NCBI GenBank assembly: GCA_934402375.1
Contig: CAKRUB010000028.1
Location: 1 to 40,178 of the forward strand
Length of the DNA: 40,178 nt
Reading direction: 5' to 3'
From: an uncultured Acetatifactor sp.
GTDB lineage: Bacteria; Bacillota; Clostridia; Lachnospirales; Lachnospiraceae
Part shown: piece by piece, positions 15,194-23,304 of the stretch
Position numbering within the stretch: the first letter of the stretch is position 1
How the letters are laid out: each line of letters opens with the position of its first letter
Position numbers and translations under genes: made by a program
Notes under the pieces: model-generated
The model's input: the letters and a program-made list of their open reading frames with translations, nothing else
The model's database searches: none
What the model was told of the DNA's origin: nothing

Positions 15194-16195
15194 TTAGGCT
15201 AACTCCCTGAACACAGCATTGAGAAACTTCTGCTTCTCCTTCTCCTGTGCGACCAGCTTCTCCAGTTTTTCCTGATTCTTACCCGGAATCCACGCCTTCC
15301 TCGAGTTATAATAGAAGTTCACAATCTTCCAGAACTTCTCCGGGTACGCAAGCCGGTAATACAGATCAATCCGGCTCTGCGCTGAAATAGGGCGCTCCCT
15401 CTCATAGGCGCACAGCAGCTCCGAACCAAGTGCAACCGACCAGTTTGCTTTCTCACACAGCTTTCTCAGGAGCAGATACAGATCCCTGACCGGATCATCC
15501 GCAAGACATCTCTCGAAATTCACGATGAACCACCCGTTCGTTCCCATGAGAATGTTATGGTACTGGTAATCCCCATGGCACATCAGCACCTTCTCCTGCG
15601 GCGGGGCACCGGCATCCCTTCTGTCGAAGGCTTCCTTATATGCCTGCCACTCTTCCGTCACCGCGACCGCCTGCTCCAGAAAGTAATCACAGGCGCCGAG
15701 CAGATCCAGCTCGAACATCTGCTTCTGACCCTTCTGCTTCAGATATTTTTTAACCTTGCGGATCTCCCTGTTATGCTTCTCATATTCCTTCTCAGGTCTG
15801 AACACTGAAAAAGAGCCCAGAAGCTCCGCCGGGAGCTCCATGCACTTATGCAGCTCCGCCAGAAGCCGCACCGCCTGAATGCATTCCCCTCTGTCAGAGA
15901 TATTGCATTCCCTGCCATCCTGCCATGTCTTCAGAATATATGTCGTCTGATCGGTGTCCTTTACAAACAGCTCTCCCTCTTTTGTCGGGAGAATATGCTC
16001 TGTCTGGATCCGTCCGTTCACGGCTATTGTCTCAAGCAGACTGTTCTGAAGGCGCACCTTCTCCTCATTGCCGGCGTATTCCTTAAAAATAAGGCTTCCC
16101 TTGTCGGTATCGCAAACAATGGCGCTTCTTCCCTTCCTTGTGCGAAGCACCTCTATATCATACTGCCCCAGTAATTCCACTGCTCTGTCATTCAC
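15194..16195 (-). CDS. CotS-like / APH-fold kinase-like protein
   Basis: The 333-residue protein has the aminoglycoside-phosphotransferase fold of the CotS/YutH spore-coat kinase group. A nucleotide-lobe lysine lies in GSLIFKEYAG, and the catalytic loop is MCHGDYQYHNILM (near residue 215). The metal-binding block that usually reads IDFD is IVNFERC here, with Asn replacing the key Asp, so activity may be reduced or absent. CotS-type proteins are found in spore coats. Its start is GTG at 16195, eight bases after AGGAGG. It is followed closely by the PEGA lipoprotein. A choline-kinase-like small-molecule kinase is the alternative reading. Confidence 0.7.
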   Translation of the reverse strand: MNDRAVELLGQYDIEVLRTRKGRSAIVCDTDKGSLIFKEYAGNEEKVRLQNSLLETIAVNGRIQTEHILPTKEGELFVKDTDQTTYILKTWQDGRECNISDRGECIQAVRLLAELHKCMELPAELLGSFSVFRPEKEYEKHNREIRKVKKYLKQKGQKQMFELDLLGACDYFLEQAVAVTEEWQAYKEAFDRRDAGAPPQEKVLMCHGDYQYHNILMGTNGWFIVNFERCLADDPVRDLYLLLRKLCEKANWSVALGSELLCAYERERPISAQSRIDLYYRLAYPEKFWKIVNFYYNSRKAWIPGKNQEKLEKLVAQEKEKQKFLNAVFRELA

Positions 16196-16308
16196 AGCCT
16201 GCCCCTCCTGCCATTCGATATGTCGCCCGAAGCGTCTTCTCCGCTCCGCTCATCATATCTTATGAGAAGGGTTCTCAAACTATTCAAAACCTTGTGAATC
16301 CAAATGAC

Positions 16309-17655
16309 TTATTGCAGCCGCTTTGCCTCTGAAAGCAGTTTTTCCTTCGTGTTGCAGGCGGGATCGTCCAACACAAGCTGAAGTAATTTCTGCAGTACAT
16401 CGCCCAGCTCTCTTCCGGGCTTCATACCCGCGGCAATCAGATCGGAGCCTGTGACCGCGAGACTTTTTAAGGACACACACTGCTGTTTTTCACAGATCTC
16501 GGCGTATAGCTGCCTCCAGTTCTCCAGTCGTTTCAGCTTCTCGTCTCTCAGGTAGTCGCTCTGCGCCATCATGTCGGCGTACTTTACCTGAAACAACGCC
16601 GGAAATGCATCCTCTCCTATCTTGTTCATCGCGCGGCGCACGATCTGTAACGTCGGCTCCACACTGTTTCCGTAGTCATGGTACATTACCAGCTTATATA
16701 CCATGTTGATCGTATCGTTGTCAAATTTCAGTCTGCGGAGAATCGTCTTCGCCATCTCAGCGCTGAGTCTCTCATGGTTGTAAAAGTGGGTAATCCCCTG
16801 CTCATCGATTGTCAGCGTGTCCGGCTTTCCGATGTCATGCAGAAGCATTGTCAGCCGCAGCACCTTATCTGCTGGAACATATGCCAGCGAATGCAGAATG
16901 TGCTCCCCGACACTGTACATATGGTGTGGGTGATGCTGCTCTGTCTCCATTGCCCTGTCAAATTCCGGGAAAAATATCTTTGTGACACCCATGTCATAAG
17001 CAGTGCGGAGGTAATCTGGATGCGGTGACACAAGCATCTTTACCAGTTCTGTCTGTATTCTCTCCGCGCTGATATTTTTCAGCGTAGGTGCAAGTCTGCG
17101 GATGCCCTGCTGTGTCTCCTCGTCAATTTCATAGCCAAGCTGTGCCGAAAAACGGATTGCACGCAGCATACGGAGCGCATCCTCGCCAAACCGTTCCTCC
17201 GCCCTTCCGACGCATCTGATCCTGCCCAGGCGGATGTCCTCCATGCCGCCAAAAATATCTACAAGACCCTTTTCCTCATTATATGCCATGGCATTGATGG
17301 TAAAGTCACGGCGTTTCAGATCCTCCTCCAGATTCGGAGTAAAGACGACCTCCTTCGGATGTCTGCTGTCCTCATACTCGCCGTCAATGCGGTAGGTCGT
17401 CACCTCAAAGCCTTCCCTGTCCTGCATGACCGTCACGGTTCCATGCTGCAGCCCCGTGTCAATCGTGCGTGGAAAAAGTGCCTTTACCTGTTCCGGTTTC
17501 GCCGAGGTCGTGATGTCCCAGTCCTGCGGCTGTCTGCCCAGAATGGAATCCCTGACACAGCCGCCGACGACATATGCCTCAAAGCCTGCTGCCTGAATGG
17601 TATTTACTACCCTTTTTGCCTTGTCCGGCACATTGATCCTGATATTACTGCTCAA
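16309..17655 (-). CDS. cca: CCA tRNA nucleotidyltransferase
   Basis: The 448-residue class II nucleotidyltransferase adds or repairs the 3' CCA of tRNAs; the two tRNAs of this window lack an encoded CCA. The N-terminal motif GGCVRD (31-36) and the catalytic DWD (D45, D47) are clear. The RRDFTINAMAYN segment and the FGEDALRMLRAIRFSAQLGY motif follow. An HD domain with LLHDIGKP lies near residue 265 and is typical of the Clostridial version. The start is TTG at 17655, six bases after GAGGAG. It lies 12 bases after the HAD gene, so the two are probably co-transcribed. Confidence 0.94.
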   Translation of the reverse strand: MSSNIRINVPDKAKRVVNTIQAAGFEAYVVGGCVRDSILGRQPQDWDITTSAKPEQVKALFPRTIDTGLQHGTVTVMQDREGFEVTTYRIDGEYEDSRHPKEVVFTPNLEEDLKRRDFTINAMAYNEEKGLVDIFGGMEDIRLGRIRCVGRAEERFGEDALRMLRAIRFSAQLGYEIDEETQQGIRRLAPTLKNISAERIQTELVKMLVSPHPDYLRTAYDMGVTKIFFPEFDRAMETEQHHPHHMYSVGEHILHSLAYVPADKVLRLTMLLHDIGKPDTLTIDEQGITHFYNHERLSAEMAKTILRRLKFDNDTINMVYKLVMYHDYGNSVEPTLQIVRRAMNKIGEDAFPALFQVKYADMMAQSDYLRDEKLKRLENWRQLYAEICEKQQCVSLKSLAVTGSDLIAAGMKPGRELGDVLQKLLQLVLDDPACNTKEKLLSEAKRLQ

Positions 17656-17667
17656 AACTGTCTCCTC

Positions 17668-18474
17668 TTACACAAAGAATTTCTCGATGACCTGAATCAG
17701 TCCATCCTCGTCGTTTGTGGCGGTAATGTAATCTGCCGCATCCTTCACCGGCTGCTGCGCATTTCCCATTGCAACGCCGACCCCGGCATAGCGGATCATG
17801 GAAATGTCGTTAAAGCCGTCTCCACAGCAAATCGTGTCCTCCCGCTTCACACCGATGACCGGAAGGATCTTATCCAGGGAAGCTGCCTTATCCACATTCG
17901 GCGGCATGATCTCTATGAAAAAAGGCTCTGAGCGATAAATGCTCGCATAGCTTCCATACTTCTCCACAAGCTGCTTTTCAAACAGTTCCGCCTTCTCCGG
18001 CTCCGCCGTCATCAGGCACTTATTGATGTCAAAATCCACGAAATCCAAGAAGTTGGAAACCTCCTTTACCGGAAGTCCATTGATTCTCGCTTCCAGCTCG
18101 ACATATTTATCTGTCGGAAACGCGGAAATTACCTCGTTTCCAAGATAGGTGATAAGCCCGCAGCCGTTCTTCTCCGCAAAGTGGTACAGTCCCGGGAGCA
18201 GAGTCTGGGGCAGGATTTTCTGGTAGATGATCTCCCCCGTTTTACAGTCGATGATCCTCGCGCCGTTAAAGGAAAGCAGATAGCCGCCGAATTTTTCCAG
18301 CTCCAGCTCCTCCTCATACCTTCGCATACCCGGTGTGGGTCTGCCGGAGGCAAGAATGACCTTGTGTCCCTGCTGCATCAGATCCTGTATCGCCGTCTTT
18401 GTCGCGGGCGTGATCTCTTTCCTTGAGTTTGTCAGAGTTCCGTCTATGTCTAATACGAATGCCTTTGTTGTCAT
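17668..18474 (-). CDS. Cof-type HAD-superfamily phosphatase
   Basis: The 268-residue protein has HAD motif I FVLDIDGTLT (D9, D11), motif II LASGRP, and motif IV GDGFNDISMI near the C-terminus, with a C2B (Cof) cap between. Members dephosphorylate sugar phosphates, flavin or pyridoxal precursors; the substrate cannot be told. The ATG at 18474 follows AAAGGGAT, and a GCGCAGA element lies directly upstream of that site; the longer frame to 18519 is not needed. A terminator separates it from the upstream foldase gene. Confidence 0.9.
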   Translation of the reverse strand: MTTKAFVLDIDGTLTNSRKEITPATKTAIQDLMQQGHKVILASGRPTPGMRRYEEELELEKFGGYLLSFNGARIIDCKTGEIIYQKILPQTLLPGLYHFAEKNGCGLITYLGNEVISAFPTDKYVELEARINGLPVKEVSNFLDFVDFDINKCLMTAEPEKAELFEKQLVEKYGSYASIYRSEPFFIEIMPPNVDKAASLDKILPVIGVKREDTICCGDGFNDISMIRYAGVGVAMGNAQQPVKDAADYITATNDEDGLIQVIEKFFV

Positions 18475-18517
18475 GTTTATCCCTTTTCTGCGCACGTCCT
18501 TTTCAATCTTCTCTCTC

Positions 18518-18545
18518 AAAAAGGCGGTGAGAAAATCCCACCGCC
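18518..18545 (-). terminator. Intrinsic terminator after the foldase gene
   Basis: On the minus strand, GGCGGTG and CACCGCC (18539-18545 and 18523-18529) form a 7-bp stem followed by five T. It lies about 20 bases beyond the stop at 18564 and only 44 bases before the HAD start. Confidence 0.8.
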
Positions 18546-18563
18546 CGCCTGTTTGTTATCAAT

Positions 18564-20171
18564 TTATTCCTGTGCGCTTCCGTCTGTTGAAGCCTCGTTG
18601 CTGTCTGACGCTTCGTCTGCCGACGTGCTGCTCTCTTCCGATGCACTTTCTGCAGCAGCGCTTTCAGCCGCCTGAACCTTCAGATAATTCAGATTACCCT
18701 TGGGGTCTTCTACCGGATAGTCCTTGCTGATCTCATCCAGATACTCGCTCATCGTTGTAGATAAGAGCGTAGTCTTGATATTCTGGCTCCATTCGGGCTT
18801 ATTCGTTCCGACATAGTAGGCTACATAGGAATTCTCGCCCTCGCCGCCTACGATTGCTGTCGTATCACCGGCGACGCGCGCACTGTCAAACATCCATGCT
18901 GACAGGTTCGCATCCATGCCTGAAGAGGTCAGTGCCTCATACAGACCACCCTCTACCGAAGCGCCCTGACTGTCTGCCAGTGCCGCAAAGCTGTCCTCCG
19001 TAGCGGCTCCGTTCTTCCACTCCTCCAGCAGTGCATTCGCATCTGCTGTGGAATCCTGCGTCAGAGTAATAATTCTGGCATCTACCGTAGGTGCCTGATC
19101 GAGGTAGCGATCCTCAAACTCCAGTACATAATAGAGGTGGCTGGAGGTATTCTCGATGATCGTGCTGTCTCCTGCCGTTCTCTCGCTGTCAAACAACCAT
19201 TCGCGGATCAGGCTCAGTACCTCACTGCTCTTTTCATTTTCATGCAGGTCGCCTTCGGTTGCAACGGTTGTCAGTGCCTCCTCTGCCTCGTTGTGTGCCA
19301 GCTTCATAGCGAACTCAATCTCTGCCTCGGAGGGCTCATAAGTCGTATCTTCTGTGTCAGTGGAGGTTGTCGTATCCGTAGTGTCCGTCTCCTCGACAGG
19401 GTCTGCCAGCTCGGTAGGCTCTGTAGGCAGTTCCGCATTCACCGTGACAAGACGGTAATCAACGGAGTCGTAGTTATTCTTATTCTCTTCGTAATAATTC
19501 TGAATCTCTTCATCGGTGGGAGCCTTCTCCTCTGAAACCTGAGCGTAGAACGCGTTGATCTCCATCGCCTCCTTGATATAGCTCTTGAGGCGGGACGCTG
19601 TAGCGTAGGTTCCGTAGGTCTGCTGGATATAAGCCTTCTCTGTCACACCTGCCTCTGCCGCAGCTGTTTTCAGGGTTTCCTCATATTTAGCATACTCCTC
19701 CGTAGCATCGTAGGTAAAGCCTGCTGCCTTCGCCTGATCTCTGAGTGCTTTGTTGGTGGCAATGTTTTCTGCTGCCATCTGTTCAAAATAGTCCTGCCAG
19801 CTCAGAGTATCGGAATACATCTTGGTCGACAAATCACCGCTCAGATCGATCCCGAACATGCTCAGATAATAACTGTACTGGGAGAGGTAGTTATTCTTCA
19901 TCAGGTTGTAGTTGTAATCGAACTCTACCCTTGATACTTTTTCTCCCGCAACCTCGATATAAGTTCCGTTAATTGTTAAATAGCTTCGGATAGGGAAGGA
20001 CGCAACCAGACAGAACAGCGCCGCCACAACGACAATACCTGTGATCTTGCTGATCTTCTCCTCCTTTTCGGCCTTTTTCTTAGCCGCTTCTCTCTCCTGC
20101 ATCTTCCGATCATACCGCGTCATGACCTTTTCCTGCTTTTCTTCTGTATTTTCCGTTACCTTCTTAGACAT
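18564..20171 (-). CDS. Membrane-anchored parvulin-like peptidyl-prolyl isomerase
   Basis: The 535-residue protein has a charged cytoplasmic N-terminus (about 1-42, E/K-rich coiled coil), one transmembrane helix near 43-60, and a large external domain of SurA/PrsA type. The N-terminal helical chaperone part (about 70-230) is followed by two degenerate parvulin-like segments, around 235-345 and 360-480. A Thr/Asp/Glu-rich insert lies inside the first. The tail is low-complexity Ala/Ser/Glu/Asp. Such proteins fold exported proteins on the outer face of the membrane. The ATG at 20171 follows AAGGAG with an 11-base spacing. Catalytic competence is uncertain because the parvulin motifs are weak. 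Confidence 0.75.
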   Translation of the reverse strand: MSKKVTENTEEKQEKVMTRYDRKMQEREAAKKKAEKEEKISKITGIVVVAALFCLVASFPIRSYLTINGTYIEVAGEKVSRVEFDYNYNLMKNNYLSQYSYYLSMFGIDLSGDLSTKMYSDTLSWQDYFEQMAAENIATNKALRDQAKAAGFTYDATEEYAKYEETLKTAAAEAGVTEKAYIQQTYGTYATASRLKSYIKEAMEINAFYAQVSEEKAPTDEEIQNYYEENKNNYDSVDYRLVTVNAELPTEPTELADPVEETDTTDTTTSTDTEDTTYEPSEAEIEFAMKLAHNEAEEALTTVATEGDLHENEKSSEVLSLIREWLFDSERTAGDSTIIENTSSHLYYVLEFEDRYLDQAPTVDARIITLTQDSTADANALLEEWKNGAATEDSFAALADSQGASVEGGLYEALTSSGMDANLSAWMFDSARVAGDTTAIVGGEGENSYVAYYVGTNKPEWSQNIKTTLLSTTMSEYLDEISKDYPVEDPKGNLNYLKVQAAESAAAESASEESSTSADEASDSNEASTDGSAQE

Positions 20172-20270
20172 GGGAAAATAATTCTCCTTCCTTCTTCGTC
20201 TTGAAAATTCACCGTGCAAAACCAGCACACCTGTCCGTCATTATACTGCAAGATGGAAGTCAAGTGCAAT

Positions 20271-21944
20271 CTATTTCACATATTTTTCAAGTTTTTCCAC
20301 AATATTTTTCATGCATCCGGGCTCAAAAGGACAATCCAGACCAACTTCCTTGATCATATTCGTGTAAAAATCACTTGCAGAAAGCTTACAGAGCTTCAGA
20401 TAGCTCTCCCATGCTCCCTTGAAATCCTCGTCCATCTTGACCTTATACTGTAATGCGCAGGTCTGTGCCAGACAGTAATCAATATAGTAGAGCGGAACAT
20501 CATAGATATGTGTCTGCTTCTGCCAGAAACCGCCTTTTCCGAAGAACTTGTCGTCGCCGTAATCCATGTGCGGTCTGTACTCATGCTCAAGCTTCAGCCA
20601 TGCCGCATGTCTCTCCGCAGGTGTCATGTCGGGATTCTCATACACAATGTGCTGGAACTCGTCAACCATACATCCGTAGGGAATGAATGCCGCAGAATCC
20701 TCCAGATGCATCTCGATGTACTTCTCCGCCTGATCGCCAAAGAAGCTCTCCATCCAGCCCTGCGTGAAAAATTCCATGGACATGGAGTGGATCTCCGCCG
20801 TCTCCATACCGATATCCGCGTGCTCTCTGATCGGATCCTTTCCGGACAGATAGCCCTGGAACGCATGTCCGCACTCATGAGTGATAACATCGACGTCTCC
20901 GCTGGTGCCGTTGAAGTTAGCAAAGACAAAGGGCGACTGGTAATCCGGAATGTAGGTCATATATCCGCCCGCCTTCTTCGTCTTACGTCCGATGACGTCA
21001 AAAAGCTCATTCTCCATCATAAAGTCCATGAACTCCTTCGTCTCGGGAGAAAGCTCCCCGTACATCTTCTGACCGGCAGCCAGAATCTCCTCGGGGGTTC
21101 CGAAGGGCGCAGGATTGCCATCCTTAAAGTATACCGCAGCATCAATATAGCTGAGCTTGTCCAGTCCGAGTCTCTTTCTTCTGCGCTCATGCAGCTCCTC
21201 CGCAAAGGGAACGAAGTCCTTCTTCACCTGCTCGCGGTATGCCTCGACCTCCTTGCGTCCGTAGCAGTTTCTTCCCATACGATAGTAGCCAAGCTCCAGA
21301 TAGTTGTCGTAGCCCATCATTTTTGCCTGTGCGGTACGGTTCTTCACCAGCTTGTCATAGATTTCATCCAGCTTGTCCGCATTTGCCTCAAAGAATGCAC
21401 TGTACGCCTTCCATGCAGCTGCTCTTACACTTCTGTCCTGATGGATCAGATAAGGGCGCATCAGGGAAAGGTTCAGCTCCTTGCCGTCAAAGCTGATCTT
21501 CGCACTGGCGATGAGCTTGTCATATTCCATCGTCAGTGCATTCTCCTCCTGCATCAGCGGAATCAGCTTCTCGTCCATTGCCTTCTGGGCAATTTCCATA
21601 TTCTTAAAGGCTACTGGCCCGATCTTCTTCTCAAGGTAATCCCTGAAAGGGGACTCATAGAGCTTTTTCTGGTATGCAAGACAGGCGTTGCTGTACTCCG
21701 GCATCTTCTCATCGTAGTATTCATGCTCCTTCTCATAGAAAGCATCGGAGGTATCGACATCAAACCGGATATTTGCAATGGTGTACATTGATTCAACTCT
21801 TCCGGTCAGCTTGTAATATTTCTGATGAATGGCAAACTGTTCTTCTCCGCTCTTTGCCGCGTCGAACGCCTCCATAAGCTCCTTTAATTCCTTCTGTACC
21901 TGTTCAAAGTCAATTCTCTCATACGGCATTTCCTTAAACTTCAT
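20271..21944 (-). CDS. pepF: M3 family oligoendopeptidase
   Basis: This 557-residue cytoplasmic zinc peptidase belongs to the M3/PepF group. The zinc site HECGH lies at 356-360 with the downstream glutamate expected in the GMETAEIHSMSMEFF helix. Length and the C-terminal CALQYKVKMDEDFKGAWESY block fit the family. It cleaves oligopeptides of roughly 5-20 residues. The start ATG at 21944 is preceded by AAGAGGAAAA and a GCGCAGA element. A promoter with a 17-base spacer lies at 21993-22021, so it is transcribed alone or with the foldase gene, 99 bases downstream. Confidence 0.93.
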   Translation of the reverse strand: MKFKEMPYERIDFEQVQKELKELMEAFDAAKSGEEQFAIHQKYYKLTGRVESMYTIANIRFDVDTSDAFYEKEHEYYDEKMPEYSNACLAYQKKLYESPFRDYLEKKIGPVAFKNMEIAQKAMDEKLIPLMQEENALTMEYDKLIASAKISFDGKELNLSLMRPYLIHQDRSVRAAAWKAYSAFFEANADKLDEIYDKLVKNRTAQAKMMGYDNYLELGYYRMGRNCYGRKEVEAYREQVKKDFVPFAEELHERRRKRLGLDKLSYIDAAVYFKDGNPAPFGTPEEILAAGQKMYGELSPETKEFMDFMMENELFDVIGRKTKKAGGYMTYIPDYQSPFVFANFNGTSGDVDVITHECGHAFQGYLSGKDPIREHADIGMETAEIHSMSMEFFTQGWMESFFGDQAEKYIEMHLEDSAAFIPYGCMVDEFQHIVYENPDMTPAERHAAWLKLEHEYRPHMDYGDDKFFGKGGFWQKQTHIYDVPLYYIDYCLAQTCALQYKVKMDEDFKGAWESYLKLCKLSASDFYTNMIKEVGLDCPFEPGCMKNIVEKLEKYVK

Positions 21945-21992
21945 ACTTTTTTCCTCTTTTCTGCGCCTGTCACAGCGCCACTAATGAAATCT

Positions 21993-22021
21993 ATTCTACA
22001 TGATTTTCAGAAAACTGTAAA
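21993..22021 (-). promoter_or_regulatory. Predicted promoter of pepF
   Basis: On the minus strand TTTACA (22016-22021) and TAGAAT (21993-21998) have a 17-base spacer, giving a leader of about 40 bases. It is back to back with the promoter at 22054-22081. Confidence 0.65.
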
Positions 22022-22053
22022 CAAAACAACCTATTAATTTCTCTCATTTTCCC

Positions 22054-22081
22054 TTGACAGATGTTTGCAATATGCTAATAT
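22054..22081 (+). promoter_or_regulatory. Predicted promoter of the 22134 gene
   Basis: A perfect TTGACA (22054-22059) and TAATAT (22076-22081) are separated by 16 bases, about 45 bases upstream of the start codon. Confidence 0.65.
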
Positions 22082-22133
22082 TAAAACTGCTGTTTTAGAT
22101 TAATCTTCTATATTTTCAATCAGGAGGGAATTT

Positions 22134-23261
22134 ATGTTAGAAGAACTCAAGAAAAAAAGTTTTAAAAGTTCGCTGGTACTCAGTATCGTTTTAGCCATTG
22201 CAGGACTGGCGATGGCGATCTGGCAGGCGCCGAATGTATTTTATATGCTGACCGGTTATGTTCAGTTTGAAAGTCTGGGGGTCGACGAGATTAAGGATCA
22301 GCTTGTAAAAATCGATCTCGACACTGTATTTACCTATTACCTTGAGGAGTACAGTGAAAACACAAAGACACATCAACGCACAACAACCAGTCTGTATTAT
22401 ATCACATGGACAGGCGATGACAATGCTACGGATTATCGTTATATCACGATCAAGGTTCCGGCAAAATATCAGAACCGCATGGATGAGATCGCGGAAAATA
22501 CCTACAACGGCATTTACTCCAGTCCCCTCACTCTCACCGGTAAAATAAAAAAACTCTCCTCAGAGGATTATGGCTATTTTGAAGAATATTTTGTATCCTC
22601 AGATGGAGTGGGCTGGACACAGGAGGAATTTGAGGACTATACCTCCCCGTACTACATCAATGTTTTTGTCGACCCGGCGAGCCAGAATGGCGTATATCTG
22701 GTAGTCTTCTTCGGTGGTATCATCTTGATCGCCTATAGCATCTTCAGAATGATAAAGGCCTCTACCGGCGGTTACCTAAAGAGCTTCCAGAAGAGCTATC
22801 TGCAGGCAGGCTACACCGAAGCCTCAATAGATGCCGATATGAATTCTGCTGTCAACTACTTAAAGAAGGATGCCATCAAGCTCGGAAGGCTCTGCATATA
22901 TGATCTCCAGAGTATCACCCCCAGGGCAATTCCCGTAAACAAGATGCTCTGGGCTTACCAGAACACGACAACGCACCGTACCAACGGCATCAAGACAGGT
23001 GTTACCTATAGCATCAATATTTACAGCGAGGGACATTCAAAGGTGCAGATTATCAGCGTTCCGGATGAGACTACCGCACAGGATATTCTGCAGAATATAG
23101 ACCGCAGGTATCCATGGGTCGTTGTCGGATATACCGAGGATCTGAAGAAAATGTTCTTTAAGGATCACAGCCAGTTCCTGCAGCTGCGTTACAACACCGT
23201 TGAGCACACCACGGTAGAACCCGGCTTCGAGGGCTTCCAGAACAATTACAACGCAAACTAA
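22134..23261 (+). CDS. Unrecognised two-helix membrane protein
   Basis: I do not recognise this 375-residue protein. A short basic N-terminus is followed by a transmembrane helix near 13-30, an external domain of about 150 residues rich in Tyr and Thr (31-185), a second helix at 186-207, and a cytoplasmic C-terminal domain of about 165 residues. That domain contains a segment reminiscent of pleckstrin-like or sensor folds only in being beta-rich; no catalytic motif is visible. The ribosome binding site GGAGGG is excellent, and it has its own promoter and a shared convergent terminator. It is monocistronic, between pepF and the leuA fusion. Function unknown. Confidence 0.7.
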   Translation: MLEELKKKSFKSSLVLSIVLAIAGLAMAIWQAPNVFYMLTGYVQFESLGVDEIKDQLVKIDLDTVFTYYLEEYSENTKTHQRTTTSLYYITWTGDDNATDYRYITIKVPAKYQNRMDEIAENTYNGIYSSPLTLTGKIKKLSSEDYGYFEEYFVSSDGVGWTQEEFEDYTSPYYINVFVDPASQNGVYLVVFFGGIILIAYSIFRMIKASTGGYLKSFQKSYLQAGYTEASIDADMNSAVNYLKKDAIKLGRLCIYDLQSITPRAIPVNKMLWAYQNTTTHRTNGIKTGVTYSINIYSEGHSKVQIISVPDETTAQDILQNIDRRYPWVVVGYTEDLKKMFFKDHSQFLQLRYNTVEHTTVEPGFEGFQNNYNAN

Positions 23262-23275
23262 AACAGACATAGACG

Positions 23276-23304
23276 CAGAAAGCAGGGGTCAATCCTGCTT
23301 TCTG
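23276..23304. terminator. Convergent hairpin terminator overlapping the leuA stop
   Basis: Perfect 11-base arms CAGAAAGCAGG (23276-23286) and CCTGCTTTCTG (23294-23304) enclose a 7-base loop. It lies between two converging genes, and the stop codon of the leuA fusion (23289-23291) falls in the loop. T-runs are short, so termination strength is uncertain. Confidence 0.65.

Noticed and set aside
20508..21791. Long plus-strand frame of 427 codons opposite pepF
   Set aside because: It is the antisense shadow of a clear M3 peptidase; composition is rich in Leu, Arg and His as expected for an antisense frame, and no ribosome binding site precedes it.
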